Positions 8,811-16,780 of a DNA stretch of 45,809 nt are shown piece by piece; the first letter of the stretch is position 1; the number at the start of each line of letters is the position of its first letter. The stretch is from Coriobacteriia bacterium (lineage in GTDB: Bacteria > Actinomycetota > Coriobacteriia > Anaerosomatales > Kmv31). A program made the translations under genes and the position numbers. The stretch is taken from assembly GCA_014859305.1 (NCBI GenBank), contig JACUUM010000011.1, forward strand, positions 1-45,809, read 5' to 3'. The notes under the pieces were generated by a model, which saw only the letters and a list, made by a program, of their open reading frames with translations, was not told the DNA's origin and ran no database searches.

Positions 8811-9824
8811 TCACTGCACCATGTTGAGCTGCCGTCCGCACCGGGCGCACTCGCCGTCCCTCGCGCGCTGGTCCACCACGCTGTACCGCGAGCGGCGGAC
8901 GGCGACGGCGTCGCACTCGGGGCAGAGGGTGTCCTCCGACCCGTCCTCGGCCACGTTCCCGAGGTACACGAAGTCCAGCCCCTCGGCACGGCCGATGTCC
9001 CGCGCGAGACGCAGCGTCTCCACGGGCGTCGGGGGAAGCTCGGCGAGGTCGAGGTACGGGAAGAAGCGGGTGACGTGCCAGGGGATCTCGCGACCGAGCG
9101 CCTCGTGGATCCAATGGGCGATCCCGCGCAGCGTGGCCTCGTCGTCGTTGATCGTCGGGACGACGTTGGTGACGACCTCGACGTGCATCCGCCAGTGGAT
9201 CCTGGCCTGCTCCGCCATCTCGAGCACCGGCTCGATCCTCGGCACCTTGCACAGGTTACGGTACTGCTCGTCGGTGATGCCCTTCACGTCCACCCGCCAC
9301 ACGTCGATCAGCGGGCCGATGAGGTCCAATCCCTCGCGCGTGATCCATCCGTTCGTGACCATGACGGTGTAGAGCCCGGCCTCGCGGCAGGCGCGAGCGA
9401 CATCCACGACGTACTCGACCCATATCACCGGCTCGTTGTAGGTGAACGCGACGCCCGGACACCTGTACTTGTGAGCCATGTCGACGACGCGCTCCGGGGG
9501 CAGCTCGTGCAGCTGATCCTCGGCTTCCTCGGGCTTCAGCCGGCTGATCTGCCAGTTCTGACAGTGCCCGCATCGCATCGTGCAGCCCACGCTGCCGATG
9601 GAGAGCACGTTCGTGCCGGGGAAGTAGTGGAAGACCGGCTTCTTCTCGATGGGGTCCACCGCGATCGACGAGATGCGACCGTAGGTCATCGCCATCAGCG
9701 TGCCGTCCACGTTCCGCCGCACCCCGCAGATGCCGGCGCGGCCCTCGGCGATCCTGCAGCCGTGCGGGCAGAGGCGGCAGCGGACGCGATTCCCCTGAGG
9801 CTCCCACAGCAGCGCCTGCCGCAC
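8811..9824 (-). CDS. amrS: AmmeMemoRadiSam system radical SAM enzyme
   Basis: A 337-aa radical SAM protein of the pyruvate-formate-lyase-activating-enzyme-like family. The [4Fe-4S]/SAM motif CTMRCGHC is at Cys81-Cys85-Cys88. An N-terminal cysteine set (Cys16, 19, 23, 33) precedes it, and a C-terminal zinc-ribbon-like pair (CPEC ... CARC, about 314-333) follows. This layout matches the enzyme named for genomic association with AMMECR1 and Memo proteins; that system's function is not known. Neither AMMECR1 nor Memo is in this window. The GTG start is 9 nt after the hydrogenase-like DGC and has GGGAG 5-6 nt upstream. Co-expression with the DGC and the DsbA-like protein is likely. Confidence 0.86.
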   Translation of the reverse strand: MRQALLWEPQGNRVRCRLCPHGCRIAEGRAGICGVRRNVDGTLMAMTYGRISSIAVDPIEKKPVFHYFPGTNVLSIGSVGCTMRCGHCQNWQISRLKPEEAEDQLHELPPERVVDMAHKYRCPGVAFTYNEPVIWVEYVVDVARACREAGLYTVMVTNGWITREGLDLIGPLIDVWRVDVKGITDEQYRNLCKVPRIEPVLEMAEQARIHWRMHVEVVTNVVPTINDDEATLRGIAHWIHEALGREIPWHVTRFFPYLDLAELPPTPVETLRLARDIGRAEGLDFVYLGNVAEDGSEDTLCPECDAVAVRRSRYSVVDQRARDGECARCGRQLNMVQ

Positions 9825-9833
9825 GCCGGCTCC

Positions 9834-11645
9834 CTACTCCGAGGAGACCCTCACCTGGTCCTTTCCCGAGCCCTTCGCCGCGTACATCGCTCGGTCGGCG
9901 GCCTCCAGCAGCTCGGTCGGGTCCCAGCGCGGCCGCGCGAGGGACGCCCCTCCCACCGACACGCTGACACCCACCTCCCGAGTATACCCGTCGGCCTCGA
10001 AGGAGAAGGTGAGGGCCCGCAGCGCGGCCTGCAGCTTCTCGGCCACGCGACGCGCCTCCTGGGCGGTCGTGCCCGGCAGGATGACGGCGAACTCGTCGCC
10101 GCCGAAGCGGGCGGGCATGTCCGTGGCGCGCAGGGAGTCGCGCATCGCCTTGCCCACCGCGGCGAGCACGCAGTCCCCGGCGACGTGCCCGAACCGGTCG
10201 TTGACTCCCTTGAAGTCGTCCACGTCGAGCATGAGCAGCGACAGCGGGGTCTCGTAGCGCGCGGCGCGCGCCGACTCCTCGGCGAGCCGCTCGGAGAACA
10301 CACGGCGGTTCCAGAGCCCGGTGAGGGCGTCGAGCGTGCTCGACTCGGCGAGAGACGCCTTGCAGCGCGTCAGGCGTCTCTTCTGCAGCGGGAAGCACAT
10401 GTCCCAGCTCGAGTCGCCGCGCAGGACCGCGACGGCGTGCTCGACGCACGTCCGGCTCCCGCAGGCCCCGCAGTCCAGCGCCTCGGCCCGGGACCGGAAC
10501 TCCCCGCGCGCGAGCTCCGCGTCGATCTCCTCGGGAGCGGGCGCGGAAAGCAAGAGGGGCCGGGGCTTGAAGGAGCGGCGCAGCTCCACCGAGGGAAGGT
10601 AGCGCAGCAGCGCCCTGCTGCCGACCGCCGTCTTCCGGTGTGCCTCGCGCTCCGCGGCGACCAGGTTGCGCCTCGCGAAGACCGACATGCCGGGCGCAAC
10701 GGCCGGGCCGTCGATGCATCCCTCGCAGTTGAGCATGTCCACCACCGCCGGCCCCGCTTCCCCGTGCTCCATCGCGCGCAGCAGCTCGTCGAGCTGCCGA
10801 AGACCTCTCGTGACGACCATCCCGCCTGTGCGCGACCCTCCCTCCTCGACGGCGCGACGAGGGAACCCGTCGGTCAGCGAGACCTCCTTGAGCGCGGACG
10901 GGCGCCTGGCGCCCCGCTTGGGGGGCGGGGGCTCGGCGGGGTTGCGGGCGAGCAGACGCTTCAGCTCGGTGAAGTCGATGGCGGCGTCCACGGCGTCGGC
11001 CACGCCCTCATCGGCTATCTCGTCCTTGCGCGCGTAGCAGGGGCTCACGTACACGATGGCGGTGTCCTCGGGGTAGAGCGCCCGGACGAGCCGGGCCTGT
11101 GCGACGTACGGCGGCACGAGAGGAGCGAGGGCGGGGACGAGGGCGGGGTGGTAGCGCTCCACCCACGAGACGGCGACGGCGCAGGTGGATCGCAGGACGA
11201 ACAGCCCGCCGTCGCGCGCGTGGAGGCGCTCGTAGGCGCCCGCGACCATCTCCTCGCCGAGCAGCGTGCTCTCCACGGCGTAGAAGCCCGCCGCCTCCAT
11301 CGCCGCCTCGAGCTGGACGGGGGTCGTGGGGTACATCGCCGCGACGAACTCGGTGGCCAACACGGCCACCACCGGACGGCCCGACGCCAGCAGGGCCTCC
11401 ACCGCCGGCGTGTCGTCGCGCACGAAGTGCCCGCAGTTGCCGCACTCGGAGACGCAAAGCCCGCACTTGACGCACTTCTCCTGGATGACCTCGCTGCGGC
11501 CGTCGGCCACCCGGATCGCGTGCGCGGGGCAGAACCGGACGCAGCCCCAGCACTCACGGCACGTGCCGTCGGCGTCCTGGATGAGGAAGCCGCCGGTCTG
11601 CCCGATATGTTCCTCGGCCGTCCTCCGTGCCGCACGCGGATCCAC
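9834..11645 (-). CDS. [FeFe]-hydrogenase-like sensor fused to diguanylate cyclase (GGDEF)
   Basis: A 603-aa multidomain protein. Residues 29-68 hold two [4Fe-4S] ferredoxin motifs (CRECWGCVRFCP, then CVKCGLCVSEC). Residues 80-350 form an [FeFe]-hydrogenase H-cluster-like domain with three cysteine loops: STCAV (Cys155), SPCYARKDE (Cys203) and NCEGCIDGP (Cys307/310). A further Fe-S motif (CGACGSRTC ... C, 392-417) follows. Residues 436-600 are a complete GGDEF domain with DVDDF, FGGDEF and an inhibitory I-site RATD exactly 5 residues before GGDEF. The second Cys of the canonical first loop, used for proton transfer in catalytic enzymes, is Ala, and loop 3 has CxxC spacing. A sensory role (H2, CO or redox) controlling c-di-GMP synthesis is inferred. 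GTG 11645 is chosen because GGAGGT lies 6 nt upstream. Confidence 0.9.
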   Translation of the reverse strand: MDPRAARRTAEEHIGQTGGFLIQDADGTCRECWGCVRFCPAHAIRVADGRSEVIQEKCVKCGLCVSECGNCGHFVRDDTPAVEALLASGRPVVAVLATEFVAAMYPTTPVQLEAAMEAAGFYAVESTLLGEEMVAGAYERLHARDGGLFVLRSTCAVAVSWVERYHPALVPALAPLVPPYVAQARLVRALYPEDTAIVYVSPCYARKDEIADEGVADAVDAAIDFTELKRLLARNPAEPPPPKRGARRPSALKEVSLTDGFPRRAVEEGGSRTGGMVVTRGLRQLDELLRAMEHGEAGPAVVDMLNCEGCIDGPAVAPGMSVFARRNLVAAEREAHRKTAVGSRALLRYLPSVELRRSFKPRPLLLSAPAPEEIDAELARGEFRSRAEALDCGACGSRTCVEHAVAVLRGDSSWDMCFPLQKRRLTRCKASLAESSTLDALTGLWNRRVFSERLAEESARAARYETPLSLLMLDVDDFKGVNDRFGHVAGDCVLAAVGKAMRDSLRATDMPARFGGDEFAVILPGTTAQEARRVAEKLQAALRALTFSFEADGYTREVGVSVSVGGASLARPRWDPTELLEAADRAMYAAKGSGKDQVRVSSE

Positions 11646-11681
11646 GCACACACCTCCCGAAGACGGGTCGCTACGCTCCGG

Positions 11682-12227
11682 TCAGAAGCCGACCTTGAGT
11701 CGGCGCAGAGCGGCCTGGAGGGGCCAGCCCAGGCCGTACACGACCGTCGTCTGGCCCAAGCCTACCGCAGCCACTCCGAACAGATACATCGGCAGCCACG
11801 CCCCCTCCAGGTCGATCCCGAGCAGGGGCACCCGGTACAGGCCCAGGCCCGCGAGGACGAGCGGCAGGTACGCCGGCACGATGAGCGCGTTGGCGACCAC
11901 CGGCCCGAGGAGCGCGAGGGCCGGCCGGGCGCGCAGCCGCCACGTCCAGGCGGCGCCGAGCAGGGTCGCAAGCGAGCCGAAGACCACGTCGAGCAACGCG
12001 ATGGGGCCCACCTGAGCCAGTAAGAAGAGGTTCGCCGCCACGGACCCCAGCGCCAAGCCCGGGACCGCAGCGGGCGTGAACAGCGCTACCACGGTCACCG
12101 CCTCGCTGAGCCGGAACTGCACGAGGCCCCACCCCAGCTGGCTGGGCAGTTGGAGGACGGCGATCGTCACCGCGCCGTAGACGGCCGCGATGACGCCGGC
12201 TTGAGCCACGAAGCGGCTGGTGCCCAA
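11682..12227 (-). CDS. queT: QueT-family ECF transporter substrate-binding component
   Basis: A 181-aa membrane protein with about five or six helices. It matches the QueT family, the S component of an energy-coupling-factor importer for a queuosine precursor. Family-typical stretches are VQFRLSEAVTVVALFTPA and DVVFGSLATLLGA. The apparent start is TTG 12227 with GAAAGGG about 8 nt upstream. No preQ1 riboswitch consensus is visible in its leader, although many queT genes carry one. It lies 36 nt before the hydrogenase-like DGC on the same strand and is probably co-transcribed with it. The shared EcfA/EcfT energising subunits are not in the window. Confidence 0.82.
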   Translation of the reverse strand: MGTSRFVAQAGVIAAVYGAVTIAVLQLPSQLGWGLVQFRLSEAVTVVALFTPAAVPGLALGSVAANLFLLAQVGPIALLDVVFGSLATLLGAAWTWRLRARPALALLGPVVANALIVPAYLPLVLAGLGLYRVPLLGIDLEGAWLPMYLFGVAAVGLGQTTVVYGLGWPLQAALRRLKVGF

Positions 12228-12272
12228 GGAGGCCCTTTCGGTCGGCAGTGCGGCGACGGACGGTGCGCACGC

Positions 12273-12281
12273 ATTCTACCA
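12273..12281 (-). promoter_or_regulatory. Extended -10 promoter for queT operon
   Basis: TGGTAGAAT on the minus strand is an extended -10 (TGn plus TAGAAT), about 45 nt upstream of the queT start. The -35 region is poor, as is common for extended -10 promoters. The same TGnTAGAAT word occurs before pstS and livJ. Confidence 0.5.
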
Positions 12282-12320
12282 CCGCGCCCGCCGAGGACGA
12301 GGGGTCGGCCGCGAAGCGGG

Positions 12321-14363
12321 CTATGCGGGCAGGCCGGGCTCACTGCCGACCTGGCGGAACAGCCCGGTCAATCCCGCCCCCTCCACGCGGCGCAGAGCCG
12401 AGGTGAACGCCTCGACGACGAGGGGGTCGAACTGCGTGCCGGAGGCCGCAGCGAGCTCGGCCTCGGCGACCGCGGGTGGCAACGCCCCACGGTAGGGGGT
12501 GTCCGCGCACATGGACGCATAGGCGTCCGCCACGGCCAGTATCCGCGCGAGCAGCGGGATCTGCGGACCGGCCAACCCCATCGGGTAGCCCCGGCCGTCC
12601 CACCGCTCGTGGTGGTGGAGCACGACGGGCGCCACGGCGTTGAGGTACTCCACCTGCTCGATCAGCGACGCGCCGATCCGGCAGTGACGACGCACCTCCG
12701 CCATCTCCTCCTCCGACAGACGCGTCGGCTTCAGCAGGATCGCCTCGGAGACGCCGATCTTGCCGACGTCGTGCACGAGCCCGGCGAGCCGCAACAGCTC
12801 CAGGTCGTCGGCGGGAAGCTCCATCTCCTCACCGATGAGCAGCGCGAACCCCATCACCTCGCCGGCGTGGCCGGGCTCCATGCCCTCGCCCGAGTCGAGC
12901 GCGGCAGACAGCAGTTCGAGGGTGTGGGCGTAGTCCTTCGCGATGCTCTGCACGCGCGCGGAGCGGTCGAACGCCGCGGCCACCTGCGCCGCGAGCCGCT
13001 CGAGCAGCCTCCGGTCGTCTTCGTCGAAGCCGTCCGGGGCATATCGGGCTGCGAACAGGCGACCCGCGACGGCTCCATCCGCGACCAGCGGCGAGCTGAG
13101 GGTGGTCCACTCGCGCGGTCCTACCGGCCGGTCCACGACCTCCCCGAGGTGCGAGACGATCTCCACGGCCGGTGATGGCGCGCCCGGCCCGCCGACCTCG
13201 GCGAGAAGGGCGTCCACCTCGGCCCGCGCCACCTGCCCGCGTACGACCAGCACCGTCCGGCGGGATCCGTCATGGGTCAGTAGGACTCCGCCCGCAGAGA
13301 ACTCGAGCGCCTTCTCGAGAAGGCTGGCGGCCAACGGCGCGATCTCGCGCGCCTCCGGGCAGCCCCGGCTCAGCAGGCGCGCTACCTCGTTGACGTGCAT
13401 GAGCTCGACGATCTCCCGCTCGCGCCGCTCCCGCCCCAAAGCGACGTCCAGAGCGACGGTCGCGAACGCCGCGAACCGCTCGAGGGCTTCGAGCGACCGC
13501 ACCCCGCCGCCGTCGGCCGGCACGTCCACGGAGAGCGCGCCGATCCTTCCGGCCTCGGCCGTCAGCGGAACGTACAGCGTCAGCCCTCCCGCCGGCCCTC
13601 GCGAGGACGGCGACGAGGCGACGGCGGAGCGCCCGGACTCGGAGGCACGGCGCAGGCCGTCGAGGACCGCGGGGCACGGGTCGCCTTCCTCGGCCACCAC
13701 TCTCAGCCGGCCGCTCTCCGGGCACAAGAGCGCCAGGCACCCGCGGGATCCGCCGAGGAGCGTCAGCGCGTGAGAGAGCGCCCACGAGGGCACCGACCCC
13801 GGACCACCGCTGAGCAGAGCGTCGTCGGACAGCAGGGACGAGAGCGTTCCGAGCAGCGTCGCGTCCTCCTCGGCGCGCTCGGACAGGGAGACGTTCTCGA
13901 AGAGGGACCGGGCCTGGTGCAGCACCATCTCCTCGATCGCGGCGATGCGGCGTCTCGCGATCACCGGCACCCCTCGGAGGATCGCGCGCATCGCGTCGCG
14001 CGTCAGGCCCCGCGACACGAGCCGTTCTCCGAGCGCCCTTCGTTCCGCTGCCGAGGTGACGAAGCCGCAGACGAGCAGCCGGGCGACGAGGCGGTCCTCG
14101 TGGACGAGCGGCAGGAGGCGGTACGGAGTCCCGCCGAGGCATCCTCCCGGGCCCTCGCACAGGCAGCGGAAGCGTTCGCGCGCGCTGTCGCCCTCGGCCG
14201 CGACGTCGCAGTAGCCCGCCCGCGGGCCGCTGGAGACGACCAGGTCCGCTTCGGGGTCGATGACCAGAACGCTCACCCCGAGCGCCTCGTACCAGGCCTC
14301 CAGTGCACCTCGCCACTCCGGCGAGAGGAACGCGGCTGATATGAACGCTTGGAAGTCCCGCAC
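12321..14363 (-). CDS. PocR-like/GAF sensor with HD-GYP c-di-GMP phosphodiesterase domain
   Basis: A 680-aa cytoplasmic signalling protein. The N-terminal ~150 residues resemble the PocR sensory domain: VSVLVIDPEADLVV, then a Cys-rich stretch with three cysteines in FRCLCEGPGGC. Two GAF-like domains follow (about 175-320 and 330-470). The C-terminal HD-GYP domain (about 480-660) has LVHDVGKIG and HHHERWDGRGYP, so catalytic residues for c-di-GMP hydrolysis are intact. GTG 14363 has GGAGG 5 nt upstream and fits a -10 at 14398; a longer GTG start at 14447 is possible. The N-terminal cysteines could bind a metal or cluster. It lies between the H-cluster/GGDEF operon and an OmpR-type two-component pair. 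Confidence 0.85.
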   Translation of the reverse strand: MRDFQAFISAAFLSPEWRGALEAWYEALGVSVLVIDPEADLVVSSGPRAGYCDVAAEGDSARERFRCLCEGPGGCLGGTPYRLLPLVHEDRLVARLLVCGFVTSAAERRALGERLVSRGLTRDAMRAILRGVPVIARRRIAAIEEMVLHQARSLFENVSLSERAEEDATLLGTLSSLLSDDALLSGGPGSVPSWALSHALTLLGGSRGCLALLCPESGRLRVVAEEGDPCPAVLDGLRRASESGRSAVASSPSSRGPAGGLTLYVPLTAEAGRIGALSVDVPADGGGVRSLEALERFAAFATVALDVALGRERREREIVELMHVNEVARLLSRGCPEAREIAPLAASLLEKALEFSAGGVLLTHDGSRRTVLVVRGQVARAEVDALLAEVGGPGAPSPAVEIVSHLGEVVDRPVGPREWTTLSSPLVADGAVAGRLFAARYAPDGFDEDDRRLLERLAAQVAAAFDRSARVQSIAKDYAHTLELLSAALDSGEGMEPGHAGEVMGFALLIGEEMELPADDLELLRLAGLVHDVGKIGVSEAILLKPTRLSEEEMAEVRRHCRIGASLIEQVEYLNAVAPVVLHHHERWDGRGYPMGLAGPQIPLLARILAVADAYASMCADTPYRGALPPAVAEAELAAASGTQFDPLVVEAFTSALRRVEGAGLTGLFRQVGSEPGLPA

Positions 14364-14394
14364 GAGGGCCTCCGATGACGCCTGCGACCGTCTA

Positions 14395-14405
14395 CCGATT
14401 ATCGG
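14395..14405 (-). promoter_or_regulatory. Palindromic CCGATAATCGG with -10 element upstream of HD-GYP gene
   Basis: An 11-nt perfect palindrome contains GATAAT, a good -10 hexamer, 32 nt upstream of GTG 14363. It would give a short leader carrying the GGAGG site. The palindrome could also be a small operator. No convincing -35 is seen. Confidence 0.38.
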
Positions 14406-14507
14406 CTCGCCCGAGCGGCTCCTTAGCCCTCCCGTGACGTGCGGCACACCGGAAGCGCTGTTCGGGGGACGAACGGTCGATCCCCGTCGCGAACGGACCG
14501 GGTGCGA

Positions 14508-15989
14508 TCAGGTCCTGCCACGGGGAAGGCGTACGACGAACGTGCTCCCCTGGCCCACGGTGCTGCGCACCTCCATGCGCCCACCGCTGGTCTCCACGAT
14601 CCTCTTCGCGATCGAGAGCCCCAATCCGAAGCCCCCGGTCTGTTTCGACCTCGACGAGTCGGCGCGGTAGAAGCGTTCGAAGATACTCGCCAGGTCCTCC
14701 TCGGAGATGCCCTGGCCGGTGTCCGAGACCTCCACCACCACGTCCTCGCGCTTGCGCCGCGTCGCGACCTGCACCCGCCCGCCGGAGGGTGTGAACTTGG
14801 CCGCGTTGTCCACGAGGATCGACACCGCGTCCTCGATGCGCTCCGGGTCCCCCACCATCATCAACTGGCCCTCTTCGGGCCCGACGAAGTCGAGGCCCTT
14901 GTCGAGGTAGCGGGTCGCAGCCGCCGCGAGCACCTCGCGGGCCCGCACGTTGAGGTCGAAGCGCTCCTGCTTGAACTCGGAGGCCTGGCCGCTACGTATG
15001 AGCGAGAGCAGATCGGCCGTGAGACGGGCCATGCGGCGCGACTCCCGGTCGATCGCCTTTATCGCCTCCTCCCTCAGCGCAAGGTCGTCGGCGCCCCACA
15101 CGCGAAGGATGTTCACGTAGCCTCGGATGCCCGCGACCGGGGTCGCGAGCTCGTGGCTGGCGTCGGCGACGAAGCGCGCCTGCGTCGCGGACCGCTGCTG
15201 AAGGCGCCCGACGAGCTTGTTGAGCGACCGGGCGAGGTCGCCCACCTCGTTGTGACCCATATCCGGAAGGCGCACATCGAGCTGACCGGCGTCGATGGAG
15301 TCGGCGGCCTCGCGCAGCACGTCCACGCGGCTGAGCACGAGCCCGACCGTGACCTGCATCATCAGCACGCTGGCGAACATCGTGACGATCGCGAGACCCG
15401 CCATCGGCCGGCGCAGCGCGTCGACGACGGCCTCCTCGCGGCGGGCGTCGTACACCACGTCCAGCACCGCCCGCTTCCCCCCGGGGAGGTCGAAGGGGAC
15501 GTGCACGATGAAGTTGCCCAGCTCGGCCCTGAAGAACAGTCCGGTGAGCAGGTGCCCCGGCTCGTGCTCCATCGCGATCGTCCGGTGCTGGTCCAGCGCG
15601 GTCCGGCGCGCCTGGCGGTGGTCGCCGACGAGCGCGGCGTCCCCGCTGTACCAGTACAACTCGTCGTCGGGGCCGTACAAGGCGAACTCCCCGAGCGCCG
15701 TGTCGCCGGTCCTCAGGTCCTGGATGCTGCGCATCACCTGGCGCTCGGCCTCCGCGTCCCGGTTCTCGAGGGGGACCCCGCGCAGTGCGGCCGAGATCTT
15801 GGCGTCGGTCACCTGCCCCTTCATGCGCTTGGCGGCCGCCTCGGCGATGGCCAGCGTCATCCTCTCGGCCGACGTCTCCATGCCGCGGGACACCACGAGA
15901 TAGCCCGTGACGGCGACGACGCTGACGAAGACGAGCGCGACGAGCGCGGACACGAGGAAGAGCCAGCGCCTCAGGGAAGAGCGGTGCAT
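14508..15989 (-). CDS. Membrane sensor histidine kinase (HAMP-HisKA-HATPase)
   Basis: A 493-aa kinase. Helix 1 (about 9-33) and helix 2 (196-218) bracket an extracytoplasmic sensor domain of about 160 residues. A HAMP linker (219-268), HisKA with phospho-acceptor His279 in VADASHELATP, and an HATPase domain (VDNAAKF, DTGQGI, GFGLGLSIAKRI) follow. It begins 27 nt after the OmpR-type regulator; ATG 15989 is preferred over GTG 16001 because GAGGGG is properly spaced. The extracytoplasmic domain has no obvious named fold, so the stimulus is unknown. Confidence 0.92.
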   Translation of the reverse strand: MHRSSLRRWLFLVSALVALVFVSVVAVTGYLVVSRGMETSAERMTLAIAEAAAKRMKGQVTDAKISAALRGVPLENRDAEAERQVMRSIQDLRTGDTALGEFALYGPDDELYWYSGDAALVGDHRQARRTALDQHRTIAMEHEPGHLLTGLFFRAELGNFIVHVPFDLPGGKRAVLDVVYDARREEAVVDALRRPMAGLAIVTMFASVLMMQVTVGLVLSRVDVLREAADSIDAGQLDVRLPDMGHNEVGDLARSLNKLVGRLQQRSATQARFVADASHELATPVAGIRGYVNILRVWGADDLALREEAIKAIDRESRRMARLTADLLSLIRSGQASEFKQERFDLNVRAREVLAAAATRYLDKGLDFVGPEEGQLMMVGDPERIEDAVSILVDNAAKFTPSGGRVQVATRRKREDVVVEVSDTGQGISEEDLASIFERFYRADSSRSKQTGGFGLGLSIAKRIVETSGGRMEVRSTVGQGSTFVVRLPRGRT

Positions 15990-16016
15990 GCCACCCCTCA
16001 CGCCCCTAGCCTGGCG

Positions 16017-16694
16017 TCACTTGGCGAAGAAGTAGCCGACGCCGCGGATCGTCTGGATGGTCGAGTTGTCCCGGTCGCCGATCTTGTTGCGCAGGTGGCA
16101 TACGAAGACCTCGATGACGTTGGAGTCGGTCGCGTGCTGGTTGCGCCAGACGTTGCTGAGGATCTCGTCACGCGAGACGACGCGTCCCGCGTTCGCAACG
16201 AGGTAGTGCAGGAGATCGAACTCCTTGGCGGTGAGGTCCAGGGCCCTCCCCTGGAACGACGCGCTACGCTTGTCCATGTCGATCTCGACGCCGGAGGCGG
16301 AGAAGACGGTGCGCCCGCGTTCCCTGTCCGAGCGCTTGAGCAACGCGCGCACGCGCGAGAGCAGCTCGGGGATCTCGAAGGGCTTGCGCAAGTAGTCGTC
16401 GGCACCGGCTTCGAAGCCCGAGACGACGTCGCGCGTCTCTGCACGCGCCGTGAGCATCAGGATGGGGACCTGCGACCCCTTCTCCCGCAACGTGCGCGCC
16501 ACGTCGATGCCGTCGATCTCGGGCAGCATGAGGTCGAGGATCATCAGGTCGGGCTCACCCTCGGCCACCGCTTCCAGGGCCTTGCGGCCGTCCTCGGCCT
16601 TGCGGACCGAGTACCCTGCATGCTCCAACTCGAGCTCGACGAAGCGCGCGATCGTGGCGTCGTCCTCGACGACGAGGACTTCGGCTCCGCTCAT
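16017..16694 (-). CDS. OmpR/PhoB-family response regulator
   Basis: A 225-aa transcription regulator. The receiver domain (1-120) has VVEDDATI, phospho-acceptor Asp54 in LDLMLPEIDG and Lys in LRKPF. A winged-helix DNA-binding domain (about 130-222) ends with the classic VEVFVCHLRNKI-type recognition helix and RGVGYFF. ATG 16694 has AGGAGG 4-5 nt upstream; the frame remains open further upstream into asd but without a better site. Its partner is the kinase immediately downstream. Targets are unknown. Confidence 0.93.
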   Translation of the reverse strand: MSGAEVLVVEDDATIARFVELELEHAGYSVRKAEDGRKALEAVAEGEPDLMILDLMLPEIDGIDVARTLREKGSQVPILMLTARAETRDVVSGFEAGADDYLRKPFEIPELLSRVRALLKRSDRERGRTVFSASGVEIDMDKRSASFQGRALDLTAKEFDLLHYLVANAGRVVSRDEILSNVWRNQHATDSNVIEVFVCHLRNKIGDRDNSTIQTIRGVGYFFAK

Positions 16695-16716
16695 CACTCC
16701 TCCTGTTGGCGAGGCC

Positions 16717-16742
16717 GGCCGCGCGGCCTTTCTCGCGCGGCC
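16717..16742 (-). terminator. GC hairpin between asd and the response regulator
   Basis: A perfect 9-bp stem (GGCCGCGCG/CGCGCGGCC) with an 8-nt loop lies 36 nt past the asd stop and 22 nt before the regulator start. There is no T-run. It may end lysC-asd transcription or sit in the regulator leader. Confidence 0.45.
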
Positions 16743-16774
16743 GTTCCAGAGACCCGGCATCGCCTCCGCTTGCG

Positions 16775-16780
16775 ATTCTA
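16775..16780 (-). promoter_or_regulatory. Possible -10 (TAGAAT) for the OmpR-type pair
   Basis: TAGAAT on the minus strand includes the TAG stop of asd. It is the same hexamer used at queT, pstS and livJ but lacks the preceding TGn and a clear -35, so support is weak. Confidence 0.28.

Noticed and set aside
9834-11645. Calling this gene a catalytic [FeFe] hydrogenase
   Set aside because: Loop 1 lacks the proton-transfer Cys, loop 3 has CxxC spacing, and a signalling output domain is fused. Sensory function is more likely.
8427-12023. A very long plus-strand open frame (about 1,200 codons) opposite the hydrogenase-like DGC, radical SAM and DsbA-like genes
   Set aside because: It is rich in Arg, His, Gly and Pro with no domain, and lies antisense to genes with clear motifs. 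Such frames are expected in GC-rich DNA.
12228-12320. A preQ1 riboswitch before queT
   Set aside because: No preQ1-type hairpin with an A-rich tail is visible in the leader; only an extended -10 and a short ribosome binding site.
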